From Oscarella lobularis (lineage: Eukaryota; Porifera; Homoscleromorpha; Homosclerophorida; Oscarellidae): a DNA stretch of 64,000 nucleotides. The stretch is taken from positions 2,478,648-2,542,647 of the forward strand of contig NC_089177.1 in the NCBI RefSeq assembly GCF_947507565.1, given 5' to 3'. A model generated the notes under the pieces. It worked only from the letters and a program-made list of their open reading frames with translations, was not told where the DNA came from and did not search any database. Positions 45,875 to 55,581 of this stretch are shown here, piece by piece; the stretch's first letter is position 1, and each line of letters opens with the position of its first letter. The position numbers were made by a program, and so were the translations under genes.

Positions 45875-46569
45875 TTAGTTCCCCGGGATTCCGTCGTGTT
45901 CCCCATTCACCGGTTTCAACATCTCGTCTAAAACCTCTCTGGCTTCTGGGGCCAAATTTAGCTTCTCTTTCAGCTTTGTCAGAACATCGGCCCGCTCCAT
46001 TTGTGCCATAATTTCAATAAAACGACCAAACGTGGCCTCTTTTTTTGTCTGCCAGTCTTTAATGACAGCCCAAGGAGACTCATCTTTTCCATCAAATACT
46101 GCAACTTCCAGAACAGTATATCCAATTTTTCCCGCAAATGCTTTCCAATTAGTCGAATCTGTTTGTCCAATTAGAAGCAAATTTGCAGCTTCTTGAAAAC
46201 CGTAAGAAATATCACGAATGGGAGTCTCTAATAATATGTTAGTCTTGGGCGGAACGCTTCTACTTTTATTTTGAACAGCTCCAGAGGGGAATTTTCCAGC
46301 TCTTCTCCACAAGGGGGGATTTTCACCAACCATCTCAGCCCTTCCTTCCCCCTTCAGCTCATACAGATACTTGTTCACGTCTCTTCCGCTGGTTTTACCG
46401 ACTTTCTTGGCTATTTGAGCCTTTTTCAAAGGCTCGCCACACAGTGCAAGGAAGACTTGCTCTTTGGGATCCAAAGAAACTGATAAAAAAAGGATTGATT
46501 AGAGTTGAACAGGAAAGGGGGCTCGTGAATCAAACCTTCAATGGTTTTCTCGGGTATCGCCTCCGCCAT
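45875..46569 (-). CDS. Z-alpha domain plus death domain protein
   Basis: Two exons, 46536-46569 and 45875-46479, encode 212 residues. Residues 15-72 form a Z-alpha winged helix, the domain of ADAR1, ZBP1 and PKZ that binds left-handed Z-DNA or Z-RNA: helix 3 VNKYLYEL supplies Asn47 and Tyr51, and the wing ENPPLWRR supplies Pro66, Pro67 and Trp69, the contact set known from ADAR1. After a Ser/Pro/Lys linker, residues about 100-200 read as a death domain: NWKAFAGKIGY, SPWAVIKDWQTKKEATFGRF and RADVLTKLKEKLNL keep the family's Trp, DW and RxDV features. No RHIM or kinase is present. The Z-alpha domain would sense nucleic acid and the death domain recruit a partner; this is inference. The start lies 155 bases from the divergent VAP start, probably with a shared promoter. 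Confidence 0.82.
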
Positions 46570-46723
46570 TGGGTAGAAATCAAGCCAGAATGACGAACGT
46601 GCCGAACGTAACCGACGTTTATCCCGTTTATCGTGGGTGTGACGAAGGGATCATGTGGTGTTTTCGCACGTCGCGCAAGCGCAGGGTCGTCTCGTTCGTC
46701 TGCCCTTCTCCTCCGACCCGAAC
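46570..46723. promoter_or_regulatory. Divergent promoter, Z-alpha/death-domain gene and VAP
   Basis: Only 154 bases separate the two start codons, so the genes must share a compact bidirectional promoter. Frames continue open upstream of the VAP ATG but without family similarity. Confidence 0.5.
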
Positions 46724-48213
46724 ATGTCGAGGGACTCGCTCCTCGAAATCGACCCACCCTTGGATTTGAAGTTCAAAGGTAGAGCAAACAGTCGGAGGGG
46801 GCCCTTTCGGCTAATTGCCTCGATCTCCTCTCCAGGCCCGTTCACGGAGGTCTCAACGGCAACGCTGAAACTCTCCAACCCGACGACCAAGCCGATCAAC
46901 TTCAAAGTGAAGACGACGGCGCCGAAGCAGTATTGCGTTCGTCCGAACGCAGGAGCTGTTCAACCGGGAGGCTCGGTCGAAGTCCAAGGTACATAAAAGC
47001 GAAAAGCCTTCGCAGATAACTTTTTCTGGACTCGATGTATCGGAGCGTGTACTCGCTGCGCGTGGTGCATGTGACAACGTACGTCATAGCAGGAAATCTT
47101 TTGGTCACAAAGACCGTTTTCACACATCAATTGTAGATAGCACGAACGTATTCCCTAAAAGAAATGAACGATATTGGACGTGAGGGTCTCAAGACTCTAT
47201 CTTTCTATCTATCTTACTGTCCTTGGGTGATCGATTGGTAGGATTTGTTGCCTCTACCTCTTGATTGTCTGATAGATGTGATGCATTGCTCGTTCTGCTT
47301 ATAGAAGAGCATGATATCAAGACTGAATCTTTTCCTTCTTTTTTAGTGATGCTCCAGCCTAATGATTTTGACGTGACCAAGGCGGTGCGACACAAGTTCA
47401 TGGTCCAAGCGGTCTTTGCTCCATCCGACGGAAAAGAATCCGAAGATCTCGTATGCACGCAATCTTCTCGCGCGAGTTCCTGCGAATGGAAACGTTTTTC
47501 CGCCGTCGATTTTTAGTGGAAAAGCTCCGCCGTTCACGACACGAAATTGAGATGCTCCTTCGACGTTACGGGATCGGATTCCCCAATGCCGCAGCAAACG
47601 ACGACGGCGATGACAACGACGACGACGACGACTCCCAATGTATGTTCTATCGTCTTGCCGACTCTTCTTCCACGCGATTTTCGGTTCGGTTTCTAGACCA
47701 GTCTCGCTACTGATCCGACGCCGCCAAAAACAGTGAAAGATGTGCCGATCTCGAGCCCGAGCCCTGTAGCTAATGCACCGAATACGAATGCGAAGCACAC
47801 GCCTTTGCCCTCGGCTTTTGAAGCATTTCAGACGGCTACCGGCAAGAGTGAGGTAATCCTTTTTTGTTTGTATACTACGATGGGTCAGCGGGAGATTTGA
47901 CGTTTCTAGAGAGACGTGCAACAAAAGGAACTTCAGTCCAAAGTAGAGACGCTCAAGAAGATAAACCAGGAGGTACGAGTTTGAAAACGAGGAGTGACCG
48001 TCTTTTTTTTGATTCGTTTTTTTTTCTTCTCAGCTGGAGAAGGAGAATTCGACTCTAAGGCAACGCAAGGCGGAGATTCGACCCGGTGCCGGTGAAACGC
48101 GCACGGCTTCTGTGGCCGCTCCCTCTCCAGCTGAAGAAGGTGGTCTGCCGACGCCCGTTCTTGTTCTTTTGGCGCTAATCATTGGATTGATCATTGGAAA
48201 GCTTTTGTTTTAA
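46724..48213 (+). CDS. VAP: VAMP-associated protein (VAP), ER contact-site receptor
   Basis: Tail-anchored ER protein whose MSP domain recruits FFAT-motif proteins to membrane contact sites. Exons 46724-46778, 46836-46988, 47347-47450, 47517-47639, 47697-47852, 47910-47972, 48034-48213 give 277 residues. The MSP domain covers residues 1-120 ([41 protein letters not shown]). A Thr-rich linker (ACG repeats), a coiled coil ([19 protein letters not shown]) and a C-terminal membrane anchor ([19 protein letters not shown]) complete the usual order. The 358-base intron between exons 2 and 3 is long for this window. The start [12 protein letters not shown] is the first ATG compatible with the family. 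Confidence 0.95.
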
Positions 48214-48658
48214 GATTAGTCACAGTGACCTTAGTCCCTTTCTGTCTCTTTTACTTCCTGGAAGGTGGTAACAGTGCAATTGGATGTAGATTTCGGTCGG
48301 TTAGGATCGCGTGTTTGAGTTAGTTGAAGTAAGCAGCTGGTGGCAGGCAGTGGAACGTAGATGGTTCCAGTTCGTAAAGATTCGTACTCGTATTGTTCTG
48401 CATTGCGAGCAGTGCTTTCTTCCTCCTACAAATGATGGTCGCTTCTGCTTGTTCCGCTGACGGTTTGTTTCATTCAATCAAAGTATGAATGAGCCACTTC
48501 TCCATGCTGCATACGAGCGTGTCATTCGACGGTATTCGCCTACTATAGCGAATGTAGGGATTCGGATGGCGAGGCCAATCCTGTCATGCTCATCAAAAGG
48601 CCAGTCTTGCTGCTCCATCGAATTGCACTACACAATATCACCCTCTGTCTGTTCTGCA
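48214..48658. other. Intergenic, nothing recognised
   Basis: 445 bases between VAP and the first Ly6-like copy. Likely VAP 3' UTR plus a decayed promoter. No repeat or RNA gene seen. Confidence 0.45.
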
Positions 48659-49135
48659 ATGAGCGTTCCGCCGGTGCTCGCTGTTGTTCTCGTCCTCGTT
48701 GCCTGGGCGCCCTTCACCGTTCACACGCTCCTGAGGGAGACGTATCGTACGAATGTGACACGGATGTGTGCAACCATCACCCACTCTTCGCTTTGCCCTG
48801 CTACTATCGCGGCAGGGTAAAAGTAGCGAGTGCGTTGTCAACAGCGCTAATTTGAAGTCAAATTTTGTAAAATTTAAAAATTGTACTTACGGCGAGATCC
48901 AAGGATCTTTTGCTCCTACGTTTCATCGCCAATGCGCTGCACTAGGGAGCCCGTCGGGAGACGACGACCGTCATGCTCGCTGTTCTTCGAACAAATGCAA
49001 TTCACATCCTAAGCTCGATCCACATCCGATTGCGTGTACACATCCGATTGCGTGTACCATATGCACTGCGCCCACGACGAAATGCGCTATAACTTCGGAT
49101 CCATGTCGATACACCGACACACAGTATTGGTAGAC
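48659..49135 (+). pseudogene. Broken Ly6-like gene copy 1
   Basis: An ATG at 48659 starts a plausible signal peptide (VLAVVLVLVAWAPFTVHT), but the frame then shifts. The +2 frame carries [17 protein letters not shown], which matches [18 protein letters not shown] of the intact gene at 49415-50431. Further homologous pieces (ECVVNSANL; CSSNKCN; CAITSD) lie in different frames, with large deletions between them. I read it as a degenerate tandem copy. An alternative is an exon-containing gene, but no splice sites join the pieces sensibly. Confidence 0.65.
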
Positions 49136-49414
49136 TACCCAAACCCCATGCACTAACGACCGATAGCATCATGATCGTTTGGCGACTCGTCTCTTTCTGT
49201 GCGCGTTTGGCTTCAAGTTTCTATTAGCTAAAAAAATAATGTTTAGTTAGAATGGAATGGAAACATCTGAGAGTCTTGACTCCTACCTGCCCGAATTCAC
49301 GTTGCACCATAGATATCTATGGTTGCACGCGCAATGCATGAGCGCGCTTTACCTTTCCCGGAACTAACGCTGCATACCAACGGTACTAGCTGACCAACGC
49401 CCTTTCTACCGAAG

Positions 49415-50431
49415 ATGAGGCTTCTCTCTGTTCTTGCTGTGGCTCTTGTTGTCTACGCACCCGTCAGCGTTCAATCGCTCGTCTGCTATCAGTGCAACTT
49501 GACGACTACGGTTAACATTACCGGTGAGGGACCGTGCGATGTCACCGTCGCTTCAGCGGTTGAGTGCGCCGCCGACGAAGTGTGCTTCGCCGAAAAGGAA
49601 AAGGGTCGAGGTTGTCGTGCAAAACCGGCCAATTTCACCGGCGGCGCCGAATTAACGGGTGACCTCATCGTCTGCGACACGGATGTGTGCAACCATCACC
49701 CGCTCTTTAATTTGTCCTGCTACGAATGTTCCCAGCAAACCCGAGCCGATTGTGTCGTAAACAGCGATAATATAGATGTGGAAAGGGTCACGCTTTTGGA
49801 CTGCAACTACGGCGACTACTGCAACTATGGCTACCTTCTTCAATTTGGTGGCGTTGTTGTGTCGGCGCATCGTCGATGCTCTCCTTTCGATAGTAGTGCG
49901 TGTCGTGCTAACGGGTGTATGAATGTCTTCTTTGGAAGCGGCGATTGCGAGGCCTGCTGTTCATCCAACAAATGCAATACGGAAACTGACGACATAGCCA
50001 AGCCTCCGACATGCTATCATTGCGCCCAGACGGGGCCGAACGCTGAGACAAATTGCGCTATCAATTCGGAGAACATGAACGCGTCGCGCGTCGTTGAATA
50101 TCGGTGTCCTTACAATCACGACGTCTGTTTGAGTAGAAGAGAAACAAAAGGCGGCGCCGTCGCCAGCTTCGTTCGTACGTGTTTCAGCGAGGAGAGATGT
50201 CAAGACAGCTCGGCGTGTGACTCTGGGAACGGAGTCTGCTCCACTTGCTTTGAACCAACAGAAGCACCAACTACAGAAGCACCAACTACAGAAGCACCAA
50301 CTACAGAAGCACCAACTACAGAAGCACCAACTGCAGAAGCACCAACTGCAGAAGCACCAACATCGGGCTCTTCTCTTCTCCGCGCTTGGTTTCCTGCCCT
50401 ACTTCTGCTGGCAGGAGGAACGATGCTTTGA
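49415..50431 (+). CDS. Ly6/uPAR-like GPI-anchored surface protein
   Basis: Intronless, 338 residues. A signal peptide ([20 protein letters not shown]) is followed by three cysteine-rich repeats of Ly6/three-finger type: the first opens LVCYQCN and closes CDTDVCN, the second runs SCYECSQQ to CCSSNKCN, and the third starts TCYHCAQ and ends near VCSTCFEP. CxxC near the start and CCxxxxCN at the end are the family hallmark. A low-complexity stalk of seven [10 protein letters not shown] repeats and a hydrophobic C-terminus ([19 protein letters not shown]) after Gly/Ser indicate GPI anchoring. Several NxS/T sites suggest glycosylation. Broken copies lie on both sides, so this is the surviving member of a tandem array. 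Ligand and role unknown; such proteins in animals serve as surface receptors or toxin-fold modulators. Confidence 0.82.
   Translation: MRLLSVLAVALVVYAPVSVQSLVCYQCNLTTTVNITGEGPCDVTVASAVECAADEVCFAEKEKGRGCRAKPANFTGGAELTGDLIVCDTDVCNHHPLFNLSCYECSQQTRADCVVNSDNIDVERVTLLDCNYGDYCNYGYLLQFGGVVVSAHRRCSPFDSSACRANGCMNVFFGSGDCEACCSSNKCNTETDDIAKPPTCYHCAQTGPNAETNCAINSENMNASRVVEYRCPYNHDVCLSRRETKGGAVASFVRTCFSEERCQDSSACDSGNGVCSTCFEPTEAPTTEAPTTEAPTTEAPTTEAPTAEAPTAEAPTSGSSLLRAWFPALLLLAGGTML
50258..50362 (+). repeat. 15-bp minisatellite coding for TEAPT repeats
   Basis: Seven tandem copies of ACAGAAGCACCAACT, the last ones with G for A at the second codon (GCAGAAGCACCAACT). They encode the Thr/Pro stalk of the Ly6-like protein and would be expected to vary in number between individuals. 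Confidence 0.9.
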
Positions 50432-50630
50432 ACCGTCTTGCCTCGTCGATTAGTCCGTCTTGTTTTGTAGAGTGTCTGTAATTGATGTTATATGGATGTG
50501 CTTGTATTGTATTCGTTTATGTGCTGTACCTGCAAGCGAGTTTTGTAAAGAAGGAATCAGTAGCAGTACGCGTGTTCATTCCGTAGTGCGCATTAGCTGC
50601 ATGCACTGGGCCAACGCCTTTCTCGCCGCG

Positions 50631-51320
50631 ATGAAGCTTCTCTCTGTTCTTGCTGTGGCTCTTGTTGTCTACGCACCCGTCAGCATGATTACCGGAGCTA
50701 GGGACCGTGCGATATCACCGTCGCTTCGGCGATTGAGTGCGCCGCCGGCGAAGTTTGTTTCACCGAAAAGGAGCAGGGTGTCGCGCAAAACCGGCCAATT
50801 TCACTGGCGGCGCCGATGTCTTCTTTTTGGCGGTGGACGTTTTTCCATGCATCGTCGATGCGCTCTTTTCGACAGCTATGGATGTACGAACGTGTGTATC
50901 CTTGATGAGGCCTGCGCTGTTCATCCAACAAATGCAATACGGAAATTGACGACGTCGCCGAGCCACCGACCACGCTATATCATTGCGCCCGCCCAGACGG
51001 GGTCGGACGCCGAGACAAATTGCGCTATCATGCAATTTGGAGAACATGAACGCGTCGCGCGTCATTGAACGTCAGTGTCCTTACAGTCACGACGTCTGTT
51101 TGAGTAGAAGAGAAACAACAAAAGGCGGTGACGTCGCCAGCTTCGTTCGTACGTGTTTCAGCGAGGAGAAATGTATCGACAGCAGAAGAAAGGATCGATA
51201 GAAGCATCGACAACAGAAGAACCATCAACTAGCAAGGTCACGTACGTGCAGCTCTTCTCTTCTCGGCGTTTGCTTTCCTAGTCTATTTCTTCTGTTGGCA
51301 AACGGAATGATATTTTGAAC
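50631..51320 (+). pseudogene. Broken Ly6-like gene copy 3
   Basis: The first 60 bases ([18 protein letters not shown]) are almost identical to the intact copy at 49415, as is the sequence just upstream of the ATG. A deletion after that removes the first CxxC segment, and frames shift several times. Recognisable pieces are [17 protein letters not shown]-like and [20 protein letters not shown] in separate frames. The TEAPT stalk is reduced to a few bases near 51200, and a GPI-signal-like remnant is at about 51250-51310. No single frame is open. Confidence 0.75.
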
Positions 51321-51564
51321 GAAATGACGGGTTTTCGTGTTGCCTCGTGCATTAATCCGTCCTTGTTTGTCTATAGTGTACAATGATCATCTGACAATAC
51401 AATGCACTACTTGTCCTTTAATTAAGATAATACCTGTTAATACCTGCAAACGAGGACAATTTTTCTTCGTGTAAATCTGGCTGTTGAGAAGAAACCATTA
51501 TGAAAGCTCATCTTGTTCCCTACTGTATTTTGAAATTGAAAACGCTTTGAATACTCTCGTTAAT

Positions 51565-53521
51565 TCAATTTGCCGAGTCTTTTCGTCAAATTAAGAAAGT
51601 AGTCTAACGTCAAAAATGATACTGTACAATCGTGAAAGCCGCTATTTCTACTTACCATTGACCGATTTCAGTAGGCCAAGTCTCCCTTGAATCACGCAGT
51701 AGTAAACAAAGCATCCTGGAACAAACACCAGAACAACTAAAAAAGTCTTCGGATTCATCACAAGAGGAACAAACACGAGATAGACGCTAGCCAATATCAT
51801 CAGGCCAGGGAGCGCCCCAAAAACCTGCAGAACCCAAATCCCTAGCGTTAGAAACGCTTTAGTCGATAGAAACTGACTTTATATGGACGCCGAAGCTGCG
51901 GTTCACGAACTCGCAGAACGTAGACGGAAAGAAAACCCAGACCAAACACGATCCAGGCCAAAACAGATGTATACTCCAAGAGAGATTCGAATGATCCTAG
52001 CAGAATGTAGAAACAGCACAATAGAGTCTAGATACGGAATAAAATAATCACTTCAGAAAAAAACAACTGCCCTGAGTTTACGTGAAAGCAAACAGCTGGA
52101 ACCGGCGTGGCAAAATCCGCGTGAATTAGGCCCAGAAAAGCAGGAAATTGGCCTTTTCGGCTTGCAGCATAAATCAGTCTACAAGAGTTAGACGACGTTT
52201 GTTCAGACAGTCAAAGAGCTTCGTCTTGCCGTACCTTGCTCCTAAAAGACACATTCCGTTTGCCGTTCCCAAGCAAAAAATTCCCATGAAAGTGGGAACG
52301 ACAATCGATGCCGTAGAAGAACCGAGAAACTTCGTTCCAATGAGCTATACGTGTAGTGCATTAATTAATTAAAAGGCGCATGTCTAATTCGTAATGTCAA
52401 TTACCAAAATAGTGGCGTCCGATGACAAATATTCCTCTTTCGTGAGGAAAACAAAGAGAGATATGTTCACCGCTACGTAGCATCCAATCACGACGAGAAG
52501 ACCGAGGCCTATTGCCCGAGGAAGAATTCTAGACGAAAACAGTGTAAATCAAATACGTACACACACACATACACATTTATGACTTTTCAGGATTGGGCAC
52601 TTCTCCTAATGCATAATTCAAATTCGCCCTGTACATAAGATTCCGCGTCCAGTGACTCGCTTTTTTTCTTCACACGCAAATAACTAACCATCCATCATAA
52701 GCCCATAATGCTGCATAAAGCGCCATTCCAATTTGCCCCGCTGACAGATGACTACTGCTAGAAGATCCGTCAAACAGACAACCACTTTCACCTAAAAGCA
52801 AAAAAAAATGAGTTGCTGAACCAACTTGCGTCGGTCTACAGTGCTCGCCTGAACGAAACCAATAGAAGAAGGCAGCAAAAACGACGAGAAGAAGCGACGC
52901 CACTTTGAAGACCAATAGAAAGGATTGCACTCTCACAGCGGCCTTCACGTCAACGGAATTGACAAGACCCAAAACAACTACAAAAAATAATTTCTAAAAG
53001 ATTTTCAGACACTGACAGCACGTTTAAGAACGTCTTTTTAGAGTATGTAATGCAATACCTGTTGTGACGATGGCAGCAAAATTGACGGCACCATCCGTAG
53101 GTTCCTCGAAGATTTGCGATACGAGACATTTGGCGAATGGAAGAGTGACGACTGCTTGAGCGCACGGTCGCCCAAGAAAAATAGCCGACCAGACGAATAG
53201 GAAAGCGGGCAGAGGGCCGTAAGCTCGATGCAGATAGACGTAATCGCCGCCGCTTTCCGGCATGCTGCAGCCCAGCTCGCAATAGCAGAGACCGCCAGCT
53301 AGGGCGAGCAGGCCCGCGCCTATCCAAACGCTCAGTGCTATTACGACGGAGCCGCCCGAGAAGTTGAAGATGCTGTACGGAGTGAAGAAAATTCCTGATC
53401 CTATTATTCCGCCGGCGGTCAGGGCTAGTCCGCCGAGCAAGCTGACACTTTTGCTTAGATTGGAGGACGGTTGCGGCTGTGGAGGAGGCTCTCGAGTGCG
53501 TCCTTTTCGAAGGTAGGCCAT
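51565..53521 (-). CDS. SLC7-family (LAT-type) amino-acid transporter
   Basis: APC-superfamily plasma-membrane exchanger. Exons, 5' to 3': 53059-53521, 52840-52977, 52689-52791, 52584-52628, 52405-52528, 52235-52344, 52082-52178, 51878-52027, 51656-51824, and possibly a 14-base last exon 51565-51578; otherwise the frame stops at 51648. About 470 residues with 12 membrane segments. Helix 1 has the substrate motif GGIIGSGIFFTP; other family blocks are GALCYCELG-like GGLCYCELGCSMPESGGDYV, WAYDGWANLNYALGEVPNPE and YAASRKGQFPAFLGLIH. The Cys after helix 4 that links LAT light chains to a 4F2hc/rBAT heavy chain is not at its place (QIFEEPTDG). The donor after exon 2 could instead be a GC site nine bases upstream (same phase). 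Confidence 0.85.
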
Positions 53522-53604
53522 TGTAGTAACTGGTCACGCACGCATGCGGAGATGTTGTTTATATCTATGTACACTTGATGTATCTATTTTCTGATTTTAT
53601 TCAA

Positions 53605-54646
53605 TTATTTCTGTATCAGTATTTTCAATAGGCAAGTCGTGATGGAAAGTAGGGATGAGCTGCCTAGTGACACGGCGTAAAACAGGACGCTCTGTCCTAT
53701 GAAGGGACCTCGAATGTACTCCAGGCAATGACAAAGAAGACAGGCGATGACAAATGTGAGGAGCTGCCTGTACACGTTGACTGAAGGCTTCGAATTTTTC
53801 TTCACGAGTAGACTGCTTAGGCCAAGTCCAAGCAACGAACCGACGTCTCGAGAAAAGGCAAAAAATGGCGTGGTGTCAAGATGCACCCATTCTGAACGAG
53901 CACACCACTTCGTTGCCTTCGGAATAGAAAAGGAAGGATCGAATCCCAATGCGAGAACAGTCCCATAAACAGCAATAGCCGTCACAATCAACGTCACACT
54001 GCAAACGACACATTGAAGTAATGAAGGAATTTCATCGAACAAACTAAATCGGGTAAAGAGGTACGCCAATAGAACGCCAACAGCTGCTCCAAGAACGACT
54101 TGATGAGGAAAATGAGATGCTATGTAAACTCGAGACAGCGCAACAGCGAGAACGCACAAGCAGTAGCCAGCCCAAGCTCTCGTCTTCCGCACGTGACCGG
54201 CACTTACAATTTCGCCTATCAAAAGATAAAAGACGGACGCGGTGACCATGACGTGACCCGAAGGACTGCCAGGACCCGTTTCACAAGTAATGGAAAACTG
54301 CCGAAGCGATGGCGCACCGTCGTTCGAAAATTCGCGTACCCACCAATAAGGTCTCTCACCCAGCAAACACCTAAAAGAACAACGTACGAGTGCTACTGAG
54401 GATCTTGGAGAAGGAATGCCATATAGTGTACCATTTTAGCACCATGTTGAGCCACTCTGACAAACAGGCAATTAATAGGACGCGAGTTCCGAGCACTGTT
54501 GAAAAGCTGTAGGCTAGCGGAAAGAAGACGAGAAACGAAGATCTTGGATCCCCCATGCGAGATGTTAAAATCATCAGATGGTCGTTTCCGATCACGTTCT
54601 GCACGAAAGCGGTCATTCGAGCGCCCTCCCAGTGAAAAAAATCCAT
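53605..54646 (-). CDS. G6PC: Glucose-6-phosphatase, catalytic subunit type
   Basis: ER membrane phosphatase that releases glucose at the end of gluconeogenesis. Two exons, 54432-54646 and 53605-54370, encode 326 residues with about nine hydrophobic helices. The phosphatase signature is complete: K-x6-RP in KWCLLGERPYWWV, PSGH in TGPGSPSGHVMVTA, and SRVYIASHFPHQVV with the nucleophilic His. The stretch CETGPGSPSGH is nearly invariant in G6PC. The start MDFFHWEGARM matches the family's short lumenal N-terminus. The C-terminus (LLKILIQK) lacks a clear KKxx retrieval signal. It is divergent from the DUSP gene, with 232 bases between start codons. Confidence 0.93.
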
Positions 54647-54878
54647 TTTCTCGTCAGATTGTGTTTGGGCTACCGCGCGCTAGGCGTAAACAAGCACAGG
54701 AGTGTCGAAGGCAGCTGAATGCAGCAAACAAGGCTCTCTGATGCGATAACTGGCTTCAATGCCAAGTCGTTGCGAAGAGTAGATATTCACGTGACGACTC
54801 CTGGCGGACGCCATGTAAAACGCGAGAGCGACAACACGTCAGCACCATTCTATCGTAGTAATCGCCTAGATTGTGGAA

Positions 54879-55496
54879 ATGAAAGACTCCAGGCTAATAG
54901 AAGATCGGGGTCGAGCTGCCTATGGAGGTTTCTGTCCCGATTTATCTCCTGACCTGCAACTTGGGCAACCGCTTCCTCGACTATTTATCGGATCTCAAGA
55001 CGTCGCTCACGATCTGAAGCTGATGAAGGCGAACGGGATAACGCGCGTTCTCAATGTGGCGAGCGGAGTAGAAAACAAATTCCCTGAAGTACGTCAGTTT
55101 CCCGTTTGCTGTTGTCGAGTCATTGATTCGTGGCAATTTCAAGGATCTGGTCTATTTTTCTGTGGAAATTCTCGATGTTCCAGAGACAAATCTTTGGCCT
55201 TATCTCATTCAATGCCTCGATTTTATTGATTCTGCTAGGACCAACGGATTCTCTGTGTTGGTTCACTGGTATGACGTATGCGCAGAAGGCCATTGAATAA
55301 TCTTGCTGACTGATTTAGTAATGCTGGAATTTCTCGGTCTGCTGCCGTGGTCTGTGCTTACATTATGAAAACAGAGGGAAAAGGCTTTAATGAGGCGTTG
55401 GACTTGGTAAAAGCTCACCGACCCAATGCCAAGCCTAACGATGGATTTGTAAAGCAACTGAAGGAGAATGAGGAAAAACTGATAGCTAGAAAATAA
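54879..55496 (+). CDS. DUSP19: Dual-specificity phosphatase, DUSP19-like
   Basis: Dephosphorylates Tyr and Ser/Thr, probably in MAPK or JNK signalling as DUSP19 does. Exons 54879-55088, 55144-55268, 55319-55496 give 170 residues. The active-site loop is created across the last intron: VLVH-CNAGISRSAA. The general acid lies in ILDVPETN. Other family blocks are LFIGSQDVAHDLKLMKANGI, VLNVASGVENKFP and HRPNAKPNDGFVKQL. It lacks a MAPK-binding rhodanese domain, so it is an atypical small DUSP. The start MKDSRLIEDR is the first ATG in frame; a GTG six bases upstream is not a start. Confidence 0.92.
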
Positions 55497-55581
55497 AAGA
55501 ACAGAAACTGTTAGCATGCAAGTAGAAAGATGCAAAGAAGTACTGTACTGATGATGATGATGATAAATGATGATAGTCCAG

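Noticed and set aside
52840-52848. GC donor in SLC7 exon 2
   Set aside because: A normal GT donor nine bases downstream keeps the same phase, so this intron was not counted as GC-AG.
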